A stretch of 64,000 bases of DNA from Pseudomonas botevensis (lineage in GTDB: Bacteria; Pseudomonadota; Gammaproteobacteria; Pseudomonadales; Pseudomonadaceae). This document shows positions 35,400 to 42,803 of the stretch, piece after piece. Position 1 is the stretch's first letter. Each line of letters opens with the position of its first letter. The notes under the pieces were generated by a model, which saw nothing but the letters and a program-made list of their open reading frames with translations, did no database searches and was not told the origin of the DNA. The stretch is taken from positions 62,001-126,000 of the forward strand of contig NZ_JAHTKI010000009.1 of the NCBI RefSeq assembly GCF_019145475.1, given 5' to 3'. The translations under genes were made by a program, and so were the position numbers.

Positions 35400-36551
35400 A
35401 TGGGCACGATCACATCACGCAAGCGCAAGGACAATTCGACTGCCTACACGGCGCAGATACGGATCAATCGAGACGGGCGCACAGTTTATCAGGAAAGCCA
35501 AACCTTCGACCGCAAGCAGGTTGCCCAGGCCTGGATCAAACGGCGGGAGACGGAGCTGGCCGAGCCTGGTGCGATTGAGCGCGCCAACCGTAAGGGTGTG
35601 ACGATCAGGAAGATGATCGAGCAGTACCTGGACGAGTACGAAAAGATCCGGCCGTTGGGTAAGACAAAGAACGCCACACTCAATGCGATCAAAGATACCT
35701 GGTTGGGCGACCTTGATGACTCGGCACTGACCAGCCAGAAGTTGGTGGAGTTTGCGCAGTGGCGGATGGGTAAGGAAGGCGGCGGCGTCCAGGCGCAGAC
35801 GGTTGGCAATGATCTCTCGCACCTAGGCGCAGTCCTATCCGTCGCGAGACCAGCATGGGGCTACGAAGTGGATCCGCTGGCCATGCCTGACGCACGCAAG
35901 GTCTTGCGCAAACTAGGCATGGTGAGCAAGAGCAAAGAGCGTAACCGCCGGCCGACGCTCGAGGAGTTGGACAAGCTCATGGCGCATTTCTTCGAAATGC
36001 AGGAGCGCCGCAAGGCTCAGATCGACATGCCGAAGGTGATCGCTTTCGCGCTCTTTTCGACACGTCGGCAGGAAGAAATTACAAGGATTCGCTGGGATGA
36101 TCTCGACGATTCGCGACAGGCTGTACTGGTGCGCGATATGAAGAATCCCGGTCAGAAGATCGGCAATGACGTGTGGTGTCATCTACCGGATGAGGCTTGG
36201 GCAATTCTGCAGAGCATGCCCAAGGTCGAACGAGAGATCTTTCCCTACAACGCAAAGTCGGTCTCCGCCTCTTTCACCAGGGCGTGCCCTATGCTCGGCA
36301 TTGAGGATCTGCATTTCCATGATTTGCGGCATGAAGGGGTGAGCCGGCTGTTTGAAATGGACTGGGATATTCCGAGGGTGTCAAGCGTGTCTGGCCATCG
36401 AGATTGGAACTCACTTCGTCGCTACACGCATATGAGAGGTCGCGGGGACATATATAAAAGCTGGGCATATCTTGAGCGAGTCCTGTCGGGCAAGAGGAAG
36501 GCAGGAGTTCCCATCTCCTTCCTCACGGTCGATAGTCATGATCAAGTATAA
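35400..36551 (+). CDS. int: Tyrosine-recombinase integrase (dusA-type)
   Basis: A 383-residue phage integrase. The N-terminal SAM-like DNA-binding region (about 60-155) is followed by the catalytic domain with Arg in FSTRRQEEITRIRW, the HxxR box in HFHDLRHEGVSRLF, His in SGHRDW and the nucleophilic Tyr in LRRYTHM. The position next to the dusA 5' end marks it as the dusA-specific class. ATG 35400 is the only sensible start. The direct repeats upstream suggest autoregulation. Confidence 0.93.
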   Translation: MGTITSRKRKDNSTAYTAQIRINRDGRTVYQESQTFDRKQVAQAWIKRRETELAEPGAIERANRKGVTIRKMIEQYLDEYEKIRPLGKTKNATLNAIKDTWLGDLDDSALTSQKLVEFAQWRMGKEGGGVQAQTVGNDLSHLGAVLSVARPAWGYEVDPLAMPDARKVLRKLGMVSKSKERNRRPTLEELDKLMAHFFEMQERRKAQIDMPKVIAFALFSTRRQEEITRIRWDDLDDSRQAVLVRDMKNPGQKIGNDVWCHLPDEAWAILQSMPKVEREIFPYNAKSVSASFTRACPMLGIEDLHFHDLRHEGVSRLFEMDWDIPRVSSVSGHRDWNSLRRYTHMRGRGDIYKSWAYLERVLSGKRKAGVPISFLTVDSHDQV

Positions 36552-36556
36552 AAAGA

Positions 36557-36585
36557 TTGACATGTTTTCGTTTTGAGGTGATATC
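36557..36585 (+). promoter_or_regulatory. Candidate constitutive promoter of the sce7726/sce7725 unit
   Basis: TTGACA at 36557-36562 is followed, after 17 bases, by GATATC at 36580-36585, a weak -10. It lies just after the integrase stop and about 120 bases before the sce7726 start. Assigned by eye. Confidence 0.4.
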
Positions 36586-36705
36586 GTAATGATGTCATTG
36601 AGCTGCGCATCTCGTCTCAAAGTTCGATGGCGCTGGAGGAAATCTTGCTAAACTGCGAGGTTGGCGGCGCTGTTTATGAGTAACGCCCGATTTTAGGGGC
36701 TTGAG

Positions 36706-37617
36706 ATGGGTCTGAAAGGTAAGCATGAGATGTTGAGTACCAAGGACGCTGCGAAAATTTTCAGCAGCAAAGGTATAAATGATGTTGCTCATGGCGACTT
36801 TGATTTTGTATTAAAGGTTGCAAACGCATTTGGTGATGCTCTGGGGGACGTTTTCAGTGTTGAAGACGTATTTCAAGAGTGCTATCGGCGGCTAAAAAGT
36901 AGCTATAAGTTTGAGTACTATATAAAGAATATAATCGCCGAGAAAATTTTACTTGGGCGGTACTCCATGAATACGGCAACTCTCTTAAATGAGTTTCGTG
37001 TTGGAGAAAGTAAGGCTGATAGTGTGATTCTAAATGGCATTAGCACCTGTTATGAGATTAAATCTGAGTACGACAGCCTTAATCGGCTAGAGCTTCAGTT
37101 ATCTTCTTACTTGAAAATATTTGACAAGGTTAACGTTGTCACTACAGAAGCCCACCTTGGCAAGGTTGAGAAGATTGCTCCTGAATCTGTAGGGATATTG
37201 CGTTTAGGTAAAAATGATGTATTGACTCCGATTAGACCTGCATTACTTTCTTCAGAGCCCATGGATGTAGATATTCTCATGGCCTCATTGCGGCGTAATG
37301 AGTATCTTTCGTTGGTCTATGAGTTGTGTGGGCAGATTCCCGTCTCAACAAATACAGGGATTTATGATGAATGCCGCACGCTCTTGCGTACCGTGGATTC
37401 CTCTAAGTTGAGACCGGCATTTTGCCGCATCGTCAAAAAGTCGCGCAAAATCGACAAGGGTTATGTCGAATGTTTGCCAAAAAGTTTATTGGTTGCGGGT
37501 ATCGAGTATCGCGTTCCGGTCGCCAATAAGGCTCAGTTGCTGCAGAACTTGAAAATACATTTCAGTAAGGAAGCTCTATGTACTACCCCATACTCAAGGC
37601 GAAGCGTCACGAACTGA
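36706..37617 (+). CDS. sce7726 family protein (PD-(D/E)XK nuclease-like)
   Basis: A 303-residue protein of the sce7726 family. The middle part has a PD-(D/E)XK pattern: an Asp in ESKADSVILN followed by E-x-K in TCYEIKSEYDSLNRLELQL (about residues 103-125), a restriction-endonuclease-like core. The N-terminal 100 residues are helical and could bind DNA or a partner. It overlaps sce7725 by 40 bases. Its AT-rich codon use differs from the phage and host genes around it. A phage- or plasmid-defence role is inferred from the nuclease signature and its cargo position; ATG 36730 is an alternative start. Confidence 0.8.
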   Translation: MGLKGKHEMLSTKDAAKIFSSKGINDVAHGDFDFVLKVANAFGDALGDVFSVEDVFQECYRRLKSSYKFEYYIKNIIAEKILLGRYSMNTATLLNEFRVGESKADSVILNGISTCYEIKSEYDSLNRLELQLSSYLKIFDKVNVVTTEAHLGKVEKIAPESVGILRLGKNDVLTPIRPALLSSEPMDVDILMASLRRNEYLSLVYELCGQIPVSTNTGIYDECRTLLRTVDSSKLRPAFCRIVKKSRKIDKGYVECLPKSLLVAGIEYRVPVANKAQLLQNLKIHFSKEALCTTPYSRRSVTN

Positions 37618-38495
37618 ACACTTTATTCGATCTCGCTCCGATTTTGCCTGCAGCGAAATACAGGCCCGTAATTGAGCCAGTGAATGCGAAGTATAAACCA
37701 CTTATCGCCACCATTGAGCAATTACACAGTAACTCTGTATCACCTCTTGTAGTGATCAATCCATCGCAGGGGCATTTTGCAAAGAATACCTCTGCTGGCC
37801 TTTTTGGTCAGCTACAGGCTGATCCTAAGTCTGCAAACAAATTTGTTCCCTGTATTAAAGTAAAGGATGCTGCGGATAGTGCGGCGCTAAGTTTGCTCGC
37901 GTCCTATCCTAATGCCGCCATATACCTAGAGAACGATATCGGTGTCGGCTCTTTAAGTATTTTGAATAGTGCATCTTGTGTGTTGCTTAATCAGCAAAAG
38001 GTTGATGAAAGTATCGTTGATCAACTGAATAACGTAGTAGTATATTCGGACAGTTTTGCGAAAAAGAAGCGTAACGCCGACTATACGTCGAAATCCTTTT
38101 ACTCTGGATTGCATGTTTCTTATAAGAAAAAAAGCAATGTGTCTGGATTTGGCGATTTTACTATAATGGGTGAAGAGTATTTAGATTCAGGCGGCCCGGC
38201 GTATGTCGTGGCTATACACGTGTCATATATTGATAATGCTGCTCCGAATTCAATGCACGTACATCATTACTGTTCGACGGTTGATGATAAACTTCCTACG
38301 AACGCCGGCAGTAAGTACAAAGAAGCGTTGGTAAAAATGTTTACATTCATCGCTGCCAATCCAACGGTGTATGACAATACATTAGGATTGGGCGAGTTTC
38401 GCGCGTCTCATTCTGTGATGCATTTTCCGGGACTGGGGTTGGTCAAGGAAATGTCTATGAAGCATCACATCGAAAGCCTTTGTAATTATATTTAA
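37578..38495 (+). CDS. sce7725 family protein, partner of sce7726
   Basis: A 305-residue protein that begins MYYPILKAKRHELNTLFDLAP and matches the sce7725 family pattern, a family that occurs beside sce7726. The layout (ILPAAKYRPVIEPVNAKY; SPLVVINPSQGHF; AIYLENDIGVG; the C-terminal HVHHYCSTVDDKL) suggests an alpha/beta barrel similar to the Beta-protein family of defence-linked proteins. It starts inside the sce7726 frame (SD AAGGA), so synthesis is coupled. It may be the sensor or regulator of the nuclease; biochemical function unknown. Confidence 0.78.
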   Translation: MYYPILKAKRHELNTLFDLAPILPAAKYRPVIEPVNAKYKPLIATIEQLHSNSVSPLVVINPSQGHFAKNTSAGLFGQLQADPKSANKFVPCIKVKDAADSAALSLLASYPNAAIYLENDIGVGSLSILNSASCVLLNQQKVDESIVDQLNNVVVYSDSFAKKKRNADYTSKSFYSGLHVSYKKKSNVSGFGDFTIMGEEYLDSGGPAYVVAIHVSYIDNAAPNSMHVHHYCSTVDDKLPTNAGSKYKEALVKMFTFIAANPTVYDNTLGLGEFRASHSVMHFPGLGLVKEMSMKHHIESLCNYI

Positions 38496-38502
38496 AAATG
38501 TA

Positions 38503-38527
38503 GGAGGCGTTTATATGACGCCTCCTT
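38503..38527. terminator. Bidirectional terminator between sce7725 and the leftward operon
   Basis: A 9-bp perfect stem (AGGAGGCGT / ACGCCTCCT) with a 7-base loop. The sequence on the sce7725 side (ATTTAAAAATGT) gives a U-rich tail for leftward transcripts; the tail in the rightward direction is weaker. Confidence 0.75.
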
Positions 38528-38532
38528 GTTAT

Positions 38533-38799
38533 CTAGCTGCGGTTCATTAGTTTATTTTGTTCCGTAGTGGCCAGTTCACGCTGTCGATCGATATAAATTG
38601 CCAAGTCGTTTAAGTGGATTCCGAGCGCCGCCTTCTGGGATTTAGTGCCCAGGCGCATTAGCGGGATATCAATATCGCCACTCAGTCTCTTGAGCTTAAA
38701 CTTCTCCACGGTAAGATGCAGGTAGTCTCGACAGACTACCTCAATCGGGATTACAGCCTGTCCGCTGTATTGAGCCATCAGAAGAAAAAGTGTGTTCAT
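38533..38799 (-). CDS. PrtN-family transcriptional activator 1
   Basis: An 88-residue protein very like pyocin activator PrtN: it begins MNTLFLLMAQYSGQAVIPIEVVCRDYLHL and ends with a helix-rich LNDLAIYIDRQRELA segment. In P. aeruginosa PrtN turns on pyocin genes by binding P-box repeats after RecA-dependent loss of the PrtR repressor. Here it is the last gene of the leftward early operon of a full prophage. Confidence 0.87.
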   Translation of the reverse strand: MNTLFLLMAQYSGQAVIPIEVVCRDYLHLTVEKFKLKRLSGDIDIPLMRLGTKSQKAALGIHLNDLAIYIDRQRELATTEQNKLMNRS

Positions 38800-38846
38800 G
38801 GTTTCGTCTGCTTTGTCCGTTTTCAGGTTGACTGTAGGCAGGTGTA

Positions 38847-39152
38847 TCAGTAGCGTGGAATTTCTAGTGCATCCAACGCTTCTTGAATTGTGTTTCCATA
38901 TGCTCTATCACAAGGTTCGTCACTATCCCAATAACGCCAAATGTGACAACCTCCTTCGTACTCCCACGTCAGACATATGCGCTCTGTCTGGATTTTATGA
39001 ATGAGATCGATTGTCCCTTTACCTTGTGTTGATGGTTCTTCTCTTATGCTCTTAGAGCGGCCATCAATTTGCCCAGTACGATAGCCCGACCAATAAATCA
39101 GGCCTGAGAGCAAGAAGAGCGCAATCAACGCGCCGATCTGTATTGCTGTCAT
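38847..39152 (-). CDS. Small single-pass membrane protein, phage-encoded
   Basis: A 101-residue protein starting MTAIQIGALIALFLLSGLIYWSGYRTG: one N-terminal membrane helix and a charged, Cys- and Trp-containing tail (ICLTWEYEGGCHIWRYWDSDEPCDRAYGNTIQEALDALE shown here in part: CHIWRYWDSDEPC). I do not recognise a family. The start at 39152 puts the helix at the N-terminus. Confidence 0.6.
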   Translation of the reverse strand: MTAIQIGALIALFLLSGLIYWSGYRTGQIDGRSKSIREEPSTQGKGTIDLIHKIQTERICLTWEYEGGCHIWRYWDSDEPCDRAYGNTIQEALDALEIPRY

Positions 39153-39192
39153 ATTTTTACTCCTCATATATCCCGCAGCGGTAAAGTTGGTT

Positions 39193-39212
39193 GCCCCCCT
39201 GTTGAGGGGGGC
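39193..39212. terminator. G/C stem-loop after the second PrtN gene
   Basis: GCCCCCC / GGGGGGC with a TGTTGA loop lies just downstream of the leftward gene at 39223-39465. It lacks a T run, so it may only slow transcription or protect the mRNA end. Confidence 0.4.
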
Positions 39213-39222
39213 TTAAGTTCAG

Positions 39223-39465
39223 TCAAGCCGCTACCTTCGTTGCTTGAGCGTCGAGATACTCGGCCAGGTTATGCAAGTACACCACCGGCTTTGCACGTGT
39301 AGAACAGTGCAGGCGCGTTACTACCAAGGCTATGCGCCCGGCCTTAATCTCAGCTAGCAAGTAACGGTCGGTACGGATGTGTGCGAAGTACTGCTCGCGT
39401 ACTGCCGACAACGTTGGGCACGGGGTGGTGAACTGTTTACGTAGTTGATCAAGGGTATGGCTCAC
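39223..39465 (-). CDS. PrtN-family transcriptional activator 2
   Basis: An 80-residue protein with the PrtN pattern (PTLSAVREQYFAHIRTDRYL, then RIALVVTRL and VVYLHNLAEYLDAQA), but diverged from the 38533 copy. Its start overlaps the stop of the gene at 39462 by 4 bases, so it is translationally coupled. Two PrtN relatives in one operon are unusual; which one, if either, drives late transcription cannot be told from sequence. Confidence 0.75.
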   Translation of the reverse strand: MSHTLDQLRKQFTTPCPTLSAVREQYFAHIRTDRYLLAEIKAGRIALVVTRLHCSTRAKPVVYLHNLAEYLDAQATKVAA

Positions 39466-39845
39466 GCTGCGTTCTCCCTGAACCCCTCCGAAGGGGGCAG
39501 CAACTTGAGACGAATTAACTCGGCGAGGCCTTCCTTACTTTTGCCCATTGCAGCCGCGCAGATGTTGCCCTTGGCATCAGCCACCACCGCGCCGAATGGG
39601 AACTCAGGCGAGTTGGTCGGCGTAACGTAGGCGACTTGCCCTTCAAGGATCACGTTGTTAACGCAGCGAAATACTTCGGCCAGCTCGGTGCTTAGTACAG
39701 GCATGCTTTCCAGCAATTGAATGGCTTCCGTCGAAGCGCCAATGAGCGTTGAGCGACTGACCACCCCCGGGCAGTTCAAGTAGATCGGGATTAGTTTCAG
39801 GGCGCCGAGGGCTTGCGTGTAGGCATTAAGGTTGTTGGTTTTCAT
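39462..39845 (-). CDS. Phage protein of unknown function, leftward operon
   Basis: A 127-residue protein starting MKTNNLNAYTQALGALKLI. The C-terminal half has LEGQVAYVTPTNSPEFPFGAVVADAKGNI. No family recognised. The start at 39845 is chosen because it overlaps the previous gene's stop, as elsewhere in this operon. Confidence 0.6.
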   Translation of the reverse strand: MKTNNLNAYTQALGALKLIPIYLNCPGVVSRSTLIGASTEAIQLLESMPVLSTELAEVFRCVNNVILEGQVAYVTPTNSPEFPFGAVVADAKGNICAAAMGKSKEGLAELIRLKLLPPSEGFRENAA

Positions 39846-40117
39846 GCGGCGGCGTCCTTTTTGGTAATGATGATTCCCAGCTTCTTGGCCAACCATTCGA
39901 TCCCTTCTTCTTTCACCATGACAACCGTGTAGTGATGGCACTTGTTGAGGGACGGAATCACGGTGCTGCGCGGATCTGAAAACAGATAGCCGCGATCACG
40001 GTGCTTGCTGGCTAGATCGCCACTGCTGTTGAGAATGCTCAGCTCGCGCAACCTGGTGCGGAGGGCGCGGGGCTTGAGTCCGAGCAATGCGGCTGTTTCG
40101 TCCAGGGTGCGATTCAT
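39842..40117 (-). CDS. Phage antirepressor KilAC-domain-like protein
   Basis: A 91-residue protein: RTLDETAALLGLKPRALRTRLRELSIL followed by a YLFSDPRS... segment and a tail VMVKEEGIEWLAKKLG, the pattern of KilAC (ANT) domains. It is shorter than full antirepressors, having no BRO/AntA N-terminal domain. It could modulate the CI repressor, but this is by family analogy. Confidence 0.75.
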   Translation of the reverse strand: MNRTLDETAALLGLKPRALRTRLRELSILNSSGDLASKHRDRGYLFSDPRSTVIPSLNKCHHYTVVMVKEEGIEWLAKKLGIIITKKDAAA

Positions 40118-40127
40118 GGCGCAGTCC

Positions 40128-40499
40128 TCAGGCAGCGATCAGTTTGCGAACGCGGGCAAGCAATGCTTCCGAGTCCGCAAGTGCTCGATCAATTTGCGCC
40201 AGTCGGCCGGACTGCTCGGGTGGCGCGGGTTGAGCTGATTCAATTCGGCCGTTCGCAATGTCCTGGATGAAATCCCGCAGGTGCAGGTGATTGGCTCGGT
40301 CCGACCGCTTGAGGGTCAGTTCGCCGGTGTGACCTCCCAATTCAACGCTGACGACTGCGCTGTTTTGAGTGAGCTCCACATCAAAGCTTGCATAGATGGT
40401 TTGCTCTGGTCGTTGAAGAGGGCACACGGCACCTCCACCAACCTGGAGCATGTGATGCAACAGGTCTTGTTTAGTGAGGGGGATGAGGTAGTTATTCAT
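40128..40499 (-). CDS. Phage protein of unknown function, leftward operon
   Basis: A 123-residue protein beginning MNNYLIPLTKQDLLHHMLQVGGG, with a beta-rich middle (TIYASFDVELTQNSAVVSVELG) and a helical C-terminus rich in Ala and Leu. No family recognised. The start overlaps the stop of the upstream gene (ATGA). Confidence 0.65.
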   Translation of the reverse strand: MNNYLIPLTKQDLLHHMLQVGGGAVCPLQRPEQTIYASFDVELTQNSAVVSVELGGHTGELTLKRSDRANHLHLRDFIQDIANGRIESAQPAPPEQSGRLAQIDRALADSEALLARVRKLIAA

Positions 40500-40705
40500 G
40501 CCGCATCGTCTCCGAGCGGCCCGGCAGTGGCTTCGGATGCGGTTACGATAATTACTTGCCTGATAGCGGCGGTACGGCCCTTGGGGTTGCTGACGACGGT
40601 AAGCCCCGTGCGAAGCTGTAGGTCTTCAACTGCGGCGCGACTGCTGCATGCGGAAGGGTGCGGGTAAACAGGGCAGCGGGTATCGCTTTGCTGTGTGATT
40701 TGCAT
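40496..40705 (-). CDS. Small phage protein, first gene of the leftward operon
   Basis: A 69-residue protein MQITQQSDTRCPVYPHPSACSSRAAVEDL... with a segment LTVVSNPKGRTAAIRQVIIVTASEATAG. No family recognised. It is the first gene after promoter PL and couples to the next gene by an ATGA overlap; SD AAGAGATCAA is weak. Confidence 0.55.
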   Translation of the reverse strand: MQITQQSDTRCPVYPHPSACSSRAAVEDLQLRTGLTVVSNPKGRTAAIRQVIIVTASEATAGPLGDDAA

Positions 40706-40742
40706 GGGTTGATCTCTTTGGTGAGAGGTAGATTCCGATGCA

Positions 40743-40781
40743 AAATTAGTGTTACTGATTTAATATGTCAACAGTAACACT
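40743..40781 (-). promoter_or_regulatory. Promoter PL with twin operator half-sites
   Basis: Reading leftward, TTGACA, 17 bases, TAATTT is a near-consensus sigma-70 promoter (TTGACA = complement of 40766-40771; TAATTT = complement of 40743-40748). It is flanked by the 10-base inverted repeats AGTGTTACTG / CAGTAACACT (40748-40757, 40772-40781) that overlap the -10 and the -35. The sequence ATTAGTGTTACT (40745-40756) recurs inverted at PR. Confidence 0.75.
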
Positions 40782-40812
40782 TATAAAAAATGGTAAATAA
40801 AATTAGTAGACG

Positions 40813-40837
40813 AAAAAAAAGACCCTTGCGGGCCTTT
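40813..40837 (-). terminator. Terminator of the repressor gene (leftward)
   Basis: On the minus strand a GGCCC / GGGTC stem (one G-U pair) with a GCAA loop is followed by eight T residues, just after the cI stop. Confidence 0.75.
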
Positions 40838-40850
40838 GGGGAGAGATCTC

Positions 40851-41648
40851 TTAAAGCATTACCGAGTACCAGAAAACCTTCCCGATGATACGAATGTGCT
40901 GTTGGACGTAGTCGCCATCGTAGCGTTCGTCCGGGTGTTCCTCAGTGTTGTAGCTCCGTAGGCGCAAACCTGAGCCTGGCAATCGATAGAGAAGCTTCAC
41001 GCGTAACTGTCCGTCATGATCAATGGCGTACATCTTGCCGTCCTGAACGACTATATTCGCGGTGTCTACGCCCACGGTACTGCCATCCGGAAGCACTGGC
41101 TCCATGCTGTTTCCAGTTACTGGAGCGCAACCTGCAGAAGCAGGATCGATGCTTTTTCTTTTGAGAGTGCGTTTCCCGAAGCGGAGCTTACGTCCGTTTG
41201 TTTCAAGCCTGACCTGAGATCCATTACCCGCAGACAATTCCACTTCCTTAAAGAATGGCAGCTCAACCTCATCAGGCCCGAGTGGGGTCTCGTCATCCCA
41301 CACTTCTATCTGATGCATTTCCCAGTCGGGGGTTCTTGAGCTTTCATTGCCGCCCTGCGAATGCCGCAGGCGGGGCATTTCGGCGAGAGCGGCGAGACGT
41401 GGACTTACCTCTTCAAGCGAAAAGCCCAAGACATTCGAAAATTTGATCAGCGCTCCGATGTTGAGAGGGATTCGGCCATTTAAGTATTGGCTGACAACGC
41501 TTTGCCCAGCCCATTCGCATAGATCGGCGATTTTGTCCTGGGTAAGGGAGGGATCATGCCGTTTGCGGTCCTGATAAATAGCCTTCAAGCGCATGGCTTC
41601 GGCTTTTCGGGTCTCGTCGTCGGCAGAAAAGGGTATCGAGGTAATCAT
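40851..41648 (-). CDS. cI: CI-like repressor with S24 autocleavage domain
   Basis: A 265-residue repressor. The N-terminal HTH includes DKIADLCEWAGQSVVSQYLNGRIPLN. The C-terminal LexA-like S24 domain has Ser in VTGNSMEPVLPDG and Lys in LRVKLLYR, and a likely Ala-Gly cleavage site in EVELSAGNGS. RecA-stimulated cleavage would induce the prophage. ATG 41648 is used. It resembles PrtR-type repressors and lies between PL and PR. Confidence 0.9.
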   Translation of the reverse strand: MITSIPFSADDETRKAEAMRLKAIYQDRKRHDPSLTQDKIADLCEWAGQSVVSQYLNGRIPLNIGALIKFSNVLGFSLEEVSPRLAALAEMPRLRHSQGGNESSRTPDWEMHQIEVWDDETPLGPDEVELPFFKEVELSAGNGSQVRLETNGRKLRFGKRTLKRKSIDPASAGCAPVTGNSMEPVLPDGSTVGVDTANIVVQDGKMYAIDHDGQLRVKLLYRLPGSGLRLRSYNTEEHPDERYDGDYVQQHIRIIGKVFWYSVML

Positions 41649-41704
41649 GCATCCCAATTTATAAGGAAGACTTATTTTATCAAAACAGCACCACGTCTTT
41701 TTTC

Positions 41705-41733
41705 TTGCTGTTTAAAAGAAGTAACACTAATAT
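41705..41733 (+). promoter_or_regulatory. Promoter PR with operator AGTAACACTAAT
   Basis: TTGCTG (41705-41710), 17 bases, TAATAT (41728-41733) drives cro. AGTAACACTAAT (41720-41731) overlaps the -10 exactly as in PL. A separate inverted repeat AAACAGCA / TGCTGTTT (41683-41690, 41706-41713) covers the -35. Confidence 0.72.
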
Positions 41734-41765
41734 CTGTGCCGCAACACCCATTCGAGGAAACGTGG

Positions 41766-41975
41766 ATGGCAAACGAAATAGGAATTCCCTTGGGAGATTT
41801 CGCCGAGGGTAAGACTCAACCAGAGCTCGCTTTACTGATTGGGGTATCCCAAAGCGCGGTCTCTCAAATGCTCAACTCAGCTCGGGATATTCGAGTTCAG
41901 GTTGATGAGAAGGGGGCCTGTACAGCGGTAGAGATTCGTCCAATAGGATCGCGCCGCAAGGTCAGGGCCGCTTAA
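41766..41975 (+). CDS. Cro-like repressor
   Basis: A 69-residue protein: MANEIGIPLGDFAEGKTQPELALLIGVSQSAVSQMLNSARDI contains an HTH (QPELALLIGVSQSAVSQML). Size, location divergent from cI and SD GAGGAA support a Cro role. The longer frame starting at 41556 overlaps cI and is rejected. Confidence 0.8.
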   Translation: MANEIGIPLGDFAEGKTQPELALLIGVSQSAVSQMLNSARDIRVQVDEKGACTAVEIRPIGSRRKVRAA

Positions 41976-42115
41976 AAGGTGTCGAGCTGGGGCCTCTCAC
42001 CAAAGAATCCCCCAGCCCGACTACGACGATACACAGCACATGCACATCGGTCGTGGTCATAGGATAGGGTTTGCCCTAGGCTATTGCTACACCGTAAACA
42101 GGGGATTTACGGTTT

Positions 42116-42604
42116 ATGAGTCGCACAGATCTTTTGCCGGACGCTGGTCCGGTCCTGCCACTACGCCAAGCGATTTATCGCGCTGGTCGTGACTACAAGG
42201 GCGGAATCACCGCCCTTGCCTTTGAAATGGTGTTGGACAACGACACCCTCCAGAAAAAACTCAAGCTCGATGAAGAACGCCGCTGGCTGAATCCAGATGA
42301 GCTTGAGGAAGTGATCAGGCTAACCGCTGATCCACGCTTGCTGGACGCATTGATGCGTCCAGCAGGTGCGGTTTGGTACCGGCCCGTGGCCGTACCGGCA
42401 ACCCGTGATGCCTTGAAAGCGGTTGGGAAGCTACTCGGGGAAACCGGTGAATTCGTGGCGAAGATGCACGACGGCGCGGCGGACAACGTCTGGGAGCTTC
42501 ATGAAGTCGTGGATCTCGAAAAGCACGGAATGGATGTGATCCGCGAAGTCCTTGGAATTATGGCGGGCGCTCGTCAGGCGATGGAGGATCGCATCAATGG
42601 CTGA
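42116..42604 (+). CDS. Phage regulatory CII-family protein
   Basis: A 162-residue protein of the Phage_CII (PF06892-like) type: LRQAIYRAGRDYKGGITALAFEM, then DNDTLQKKLKLDEERRWLNPDELEEVIRLTADPRLLDAL, a conserved arrangement shown in part. It may act as a transcription factor in the lysis-lysogeny choice. A 7-base inverted repeat (CCGTAAA / TTTACGG, about 42090-42112) overlaps its translation start region. Confidence 0.8.
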   Translation: MSRTDLLPDAGPVLPLRQAIYRAGRDYKGGITALAFEMVLDNDTLQKKLKLDEERRWLNPDELEEVIRLTADPRLLDALMRPAGAVWYRPVAVPATRDALKAVGKLLGETGEFVAKMHDGAADNVWELHEVVDLEKHGMDVIREVLGIMAGARQAMEDRING

Positions 42605-42803
42605 TGATATCGACCGCGCAAACGAGCAGGCGCAATACCTGCTTGATGTTGCTATTCATCGCAGTCGTCGCGTGCCATCGAGCCGCGTTAGCGCGCAGTT
42701 CTGTGACGACTGCGACGAACCAATCCCGTTGCTTCGACAGCAGAAGGTTGAAGGTTGCGAGACCTGCGTCTCTTGTCAGGAGTTGCGGGAGGCCCGGCGA
42801 TGA
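42597..42803 (+). CDS. TraR/DksA-type C4 zinc-finger protein
   Basis: A 68-residue protein: MADDIDRANEQAQYLLDVAI then the four-cysteine finger CDDCDEPIP...GCETCVSCQ. TraR-like proteins bind RNA polymerase in the secondary channel and change promoter choice without ppGpp. It overlaps the previous gene by 8 bases and the next by 4. Confidence 0.87.
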   Translation: MADDIDRANEQAQYLLDVAIHRSRRVPSSRVSAQFCDDCDEPIPLLRQQKVEGCETCVSCQELREARR

